Source: Candidatus Aenigmatarchaeota archaeon (GTDB lineage: Archaea; EX4484-52; B79-G9). Taken from it: a DNA stretch of 9,063 bases. Below the pieces are notes generated by a model, which was given only the letters and a program-made list of their open reading frames with translations, made no database searches and was not told where the DNA came from. Shown piece after piece: positions 7,210 to 9,063 of this stretch. Each line of letters begins with the position of its first letter. Position 1 is the first letter of the stretch. Made by a program: the position numbers and the translations under genes. The stretch covers positions 1 to 9,063 of the forward strand of contig JAGLMX010000014.1 in NCBI GenBank assembly GCA_023139785.1, given 5' to 3'.

Positions 7210-7353
7210 TTATCCCCCCATCCTCAACAAATCAGTAAAAGCATCTGAACCCTGGGTGGTCCAACTGTAAATAATGTATATCACAAGTGCTATCATCGCT
7301 ACGACAATTACAAGAGACATAATTGCGTTTATGCTCATGTTACCTTTATTCAT
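7210..7353 (-). CDS. 47-residue mini-pilin-like protein, first gene of the operon
   Basis: Direct translation from ATG 7353 to TAA at 7210-7212 gives 47 residues. Seen: MNKG, then NMSINAIMSLVIVVAMIAL and further hydrophobic residues to about 29, then a short polar tail ending in DLLRMGG. MNKG before a hydrophobic helix is a minimal class III-like signal, so the mature product would be almost only the pilin helix. Support for its reality: a TATA-like element at leaderless distance upstream, only 4 bases to the next gene, and the same N-terminal plan as its neighbours. It lacks a Shine-Dalgarno sequence, as expected of a leaderless first gene. It has no cysteine, unlike the other operon members. 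Confidence 0.75.
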   Translation of the reverse strand: MNKGNMSINAIMSLVIVVAMIALVIYIIYSWTTQGSDAFTDLLRMGG

Positions 7354-7375
7354 CAAAGATTATTGAATGGCAGGG

Positions 7376-7388
7376 TATTTATATATTT
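7376..7388. promoter_or_regulatory. Shared TATA-like element of a divergent promoter
   Basis: TATTTATATATTT lies in the 53-base gap between two divergent start codons (ATG 7353 on minus, ATG 7407 on plus). Its centre, about 7381, is roughly 26-28 bases from both. Both strands read as archaeal TATA boxes (TTTATATA on plus, ATATATAA on minus). Archaeal transcription normally starts about 25 bases after the box, so both transcripts would begin at or near their ATG. Neither ATG has a Shine-Dalgarno sequence in front, which agrees with leaderless mRNAs. On the minus side TTTCAAA next to the box could act as a BRE. Confidence 0.65.
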
Positions 7389-7401
7389 GAAAAAATCTAA
7401 G

Positions 7402-7438
7402 TACGTATGCGGAAAGGAGGCCTTTCATACTTTACGTA
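7402..7438. repeat. Nested inverted repeat around the start codon at 7407
   Basis: GAAAGG (7412-7417), AGG and CCTTTC (7421-7426) form a perfect 6-bp hairpin with a 3-base loop. GTAT (7405-7408) and ATAC (7427-7430) extend it across a GCG bulge, and TACGTA occurs at both outer edges (7402-7407 and 7433-7438). The ATG falls in the left arm. In a leaderless mRNA this would be a hairpin at the very 5' end; as DNA it could be an operator next to the promoter. The loop side also holds an AAGGAGG that looks like a Shine-Dalgarno sequence but has no start at proper distance after it. Confidence 0.45.
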
Positions 7439-9063
7439 TATGGTTGTCGCAATTGCTGTTTCGACAATAATATTGTATTTTTCTCACGCCACTTTTTTTG
7501 ACGGTTCGTTTGGAGTTGCTGCAGCTGAAGAAGATGGAGAAGATGATGCTGAAGAAGACGTCTGCATTCAAACCTGTGCTACAGACCCTGGCTGCTACAC
7601 CCTCGCCCCGGAAAATGCATTTACGACTGGAGATATATGCTGCGAGGCTTCAAAAAGCTGTTATGACTGCAATGCAGGTTATATGTGGAACGACGATACT
7701 TGTGTTGATATTCCGTTCTGCGTCCCGTTCAAGGATTGCGATGATCATCCCGGCAAGTGCGGAGAAAAGCTTTCTGATGGATGCACTAACACACTGGATT
7801 GTTCTGATTCCTGTGCAGCAGCAGAACTGTGTTGTTCCGGGCTTTGCGTAGATCCTGTGTGTTCTGCTCATGCTGATTGTGATGATAGTGATGTTTGTAC
7901 TGATGATGCCTGTAGTGATCCGGGAACCTGCTCTGCTTCATGCTCAAATGATTTGATTGAGGTATGTATTGATGGTGATGGATGCTGTCCTGATGGCTGC
8001 GATGATAGTGATAATGACTGCGACTGCGAGGAGACATGCATGTCTTTGGGCTATGATTGCGGAACCCATACTGTTTGCGGAATTTCAACTGACTGCGGAA
8101 GCTGTGTGGATCCGGAACGGTGCAGTGTAACCGGTAAATGTGCTGTTGTTTCGCCTGTGAGTGTAACTATTGATGAACCAAGAGACGGATTAGAATACAC
8201 ACAAGGCAGTTTTATTCAATTTCACGGTTTTGTTCTTGGAGGGCAGCCGGATTATACATATTCCTGGTCTTCTGACAAAGATGGTGTCTTTTCTGTCAAT
8301 CTCTGGGCAAATACAAATGCCCTTTCTGTAAATACACACATCATCACACTAACTGTTACAGATAACAAAGGGGTAAGCTCTTCAGACAGCATTACACTTA
8401 CTGTTCGTCCGCTTGGCACTTTGACCGCCCAGATTGGTATGTGGCAGACAGAATTCGTTCATGGAGATATGATTTTCTTTGGAGTGGATGTGACTAGCGG
8501 AATCCTGCCATACACCTTTGTCTGGAATTCCAACCACGAAGGAGATTTTTCAATAGAGCAAGGGCCTACTGTTAACACCGGCATCCCTCCATGGACTCCG
8601 GGCACCCATACAATTACTTTTACAGTTACAGATTTTCCTGAAAACACAGCCACAGACACCATTGATATCACTATCACTGAAATGACTGTAAGAATTATGC
8701 CGCAGGATGGCAGACATTTTGTGTATAGCGAAAGTGTCGGATTTGTTGCAATGGTTGTTGGCGGAGTAGCTCCTTATGCTTATTCGTGGATCTCTGACTT
8801 GGATGGAATGATTGGGGCTGTTGACAACTTCCAAAGAGACGACTTGCAGGAAGGAGTTCATACTATTACAGTAACAATTGCAGACTCTAGTAGCCCTCCA
8901 AGAACCATAACCAAAACCATTCACATCCAGATTGATTCTCCGCCAGTTCTTACTGTCGCTATTGATAATCCTCTGGATAGCTTAACTTTTAAACAAGGCG
9001 AAGATGTTTCTTTTGAAGGAAGTTCTGCCGGTGGTGTTGGGCCTTATGAGTTCATATGGAGAT
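7407..9063 (+). CDS. Large surface protein: pilin-like N-terminus, 36-Cys region, PKD/Ig-like repeats (3' partial)
   Basis: The frame from ATG 7407 stays open to the window end (552 codons). Seen: MRKGGLSYFTYMVVAIAVST, a basic-plus-Gly class III-like signal with a helix about 8-25; then an acidic linker (EEDGEDDAEED, 41-51); then a Cys-rich region (53-245) with 36 cysteines, including CIDGDGCCPDGC (187-198); then PKD/Ig-like repeats at about 250-335, 336-426, 427-511 and 512 onward. Each repeat carries a PYxxxW core, and the first three also have a (G/N)xHxIT strand before a VTD/IAD turn. Known for such families: PKD-type domains are common in archaeal cell-surface and adhesion proteins. Inferred: an anchored or filament-associated adhesin. 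No Shine-Dalgarno precedes 7407; ATG 7440 (residue 12) is an alternative but would lose the RKGG signal. It is divergent from the pilin-like operon and likely co-regulated. Confidence 0.82.
   Translation, partial: MRKGGLSYFTYMVVAIAVSTIILYFSHATFFDGSFGVAAAEEDGEDDAEEDVCIQTCATDPGCYTLAPENAFTTGDICCEASKSCYDCNAGYMWNDDTCVDIPFCVPFKDCDDHPGKCGEKLSDGCTNTLDCSDSCAAAELCCSGLCVDPVCSAHADCDDSDVCTDDACSDPGTCSASCSNDLIEVCIDGDGCCPDGCDDSDNDCDCEETCMSLGYDCGTHTVCGISTDCGSCVDPERCSVTGKCAVVSPVSVTIDEPRDGLEYTQGSFIQFHGFVLGGQPDYTYSWSSDKDGVFSVNLWANTNALSVNTHIITLTVTDNKGVSSSDSITLTVRPLGTLTAQIGMWQTEFVHGDMIFFGVDVTSGILPYTFVWNSNHEGDFSIEQGPTVNTGIPPWTPGTHTITFTVTDFPENTATDTIDITITEMTVRIMPQDGRHFVYSESVGFVAMVVGGVAPYAYSWISDLDGMIGAVDNFQRDDLQEGVHTITVTIADSSSPPRTITKTIHIQIDSPPVLTVAIDNPLDSLTFKQGEDVSFEGSSAGGVGPYEFIWR
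8154..9063 (+). repeat. Tandem PKD/Ig-like protein repeats (four, last one cut)
   Basis: Repeats of about 85-90 residues begin near 8154, 8412, 8685 and 8940. Shared landmarks are a V/L-x-(I/V) opening strand, an aromatic-then-GG or GI turn, PDYTYSW / LPYTFVW / APYAYSW / GPYEFIW, an (S/N)xxDG or HEG loop, and NTHIITLTVTD / GTHTITFTVTD / GVHTITVTIAD. At the DNA level the copies have diverged strongly, so this is an old array rather than a recent duplication. More repeats probably follow beyond the window. Confidence 0.75.

Noticed and set aside
7498..7851. Plus-strand frame of 117 residues inside the adhesin-like gene, and minus-strand frames at 7650-8088 and 8459-8924
   Set aside because: They are shadows of the long open frame from 7407, whose Cys-rich and PKD-like translation is clearly meaningful; the shadows show low-complexity Arg/His/Ser runs.
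7881..8012. GAT-rich repeats as a CRISPR-like or phase-variable repeat tract
   Set aside because: The repeats are imperfect, follow the Asp codons of the acidic Cys-rich domain, and show no regular repeat-spacer pattern or simple-unit tract.

Overview
The window looks archaeal, most likely from a DPANN-type lineage with small, tightly packed genes. That placement is an inference from several signals together: archaeal class III (type IV pilin-like) N-termini on almost every protein, a TATA-type promoter, apparently leaderless starts, 4-bp stop/start overlaps, GGTGA-type ribosome binding sites, and Cys-rich plus PKD-like surface domains. TAA, TAG and TGA all serve as stops, so the code is standard. 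No rRNA, tRNA, CRISPR array or insertion sequence was seen, and no stretch longer than about 60 bases lacks a gene.

Layout. Positions 1-946 (+) hold the 3' end of an unidentified gene and then a multi-pass membrane protein whose C-terminal half resembles the C-terminal domain of archaeal A24 prepilin/preflagellin peptidases, although the catalytic site does not look intact. It converges on, and overlaps by a few bases, the last gene of a minus-strand operon. That operon runs from 7353 down to 941 and has eight tightly packed genes of 47, 90, 641, 66, ~151, ~301, ~208 and 607 codons. Each product starts with one N-terminal hydrophobic helix, usually just after a K/R-rich segment and a Gly or Ala as in class III signal peptides. 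Most then continue into a Cys-rich exported domain. The 47-codon first gene is recovered here by direct translation.

The operon is divergent from a plus-strand gene that starts at 7407 and runs off the window. It encodes a large surface protein: a pilin-like N-terminus, an acidic linker, a region with 36 cysteines, and at least four PKD/Ig-like repeats. One AT-rich element at 7376-7388 sits about midway between the two divergent start codons, at TATA-box distance from both, so both transcripts may be leaderless. An inverted repeat surrounds the 7407 start codon.

Reading of the whole. The cluster looks like an uncharacterised type IV pilus-like or pseudopilin surface apparatus: several small subunits, two very large disulfide-rich subunits, a giant adhesin-like protein and a peptidase-like membrane protein. 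No assembly ATPase or TadC/FlaJ-type platform protein is visible in this window, so assembly as a filament remains an inference.
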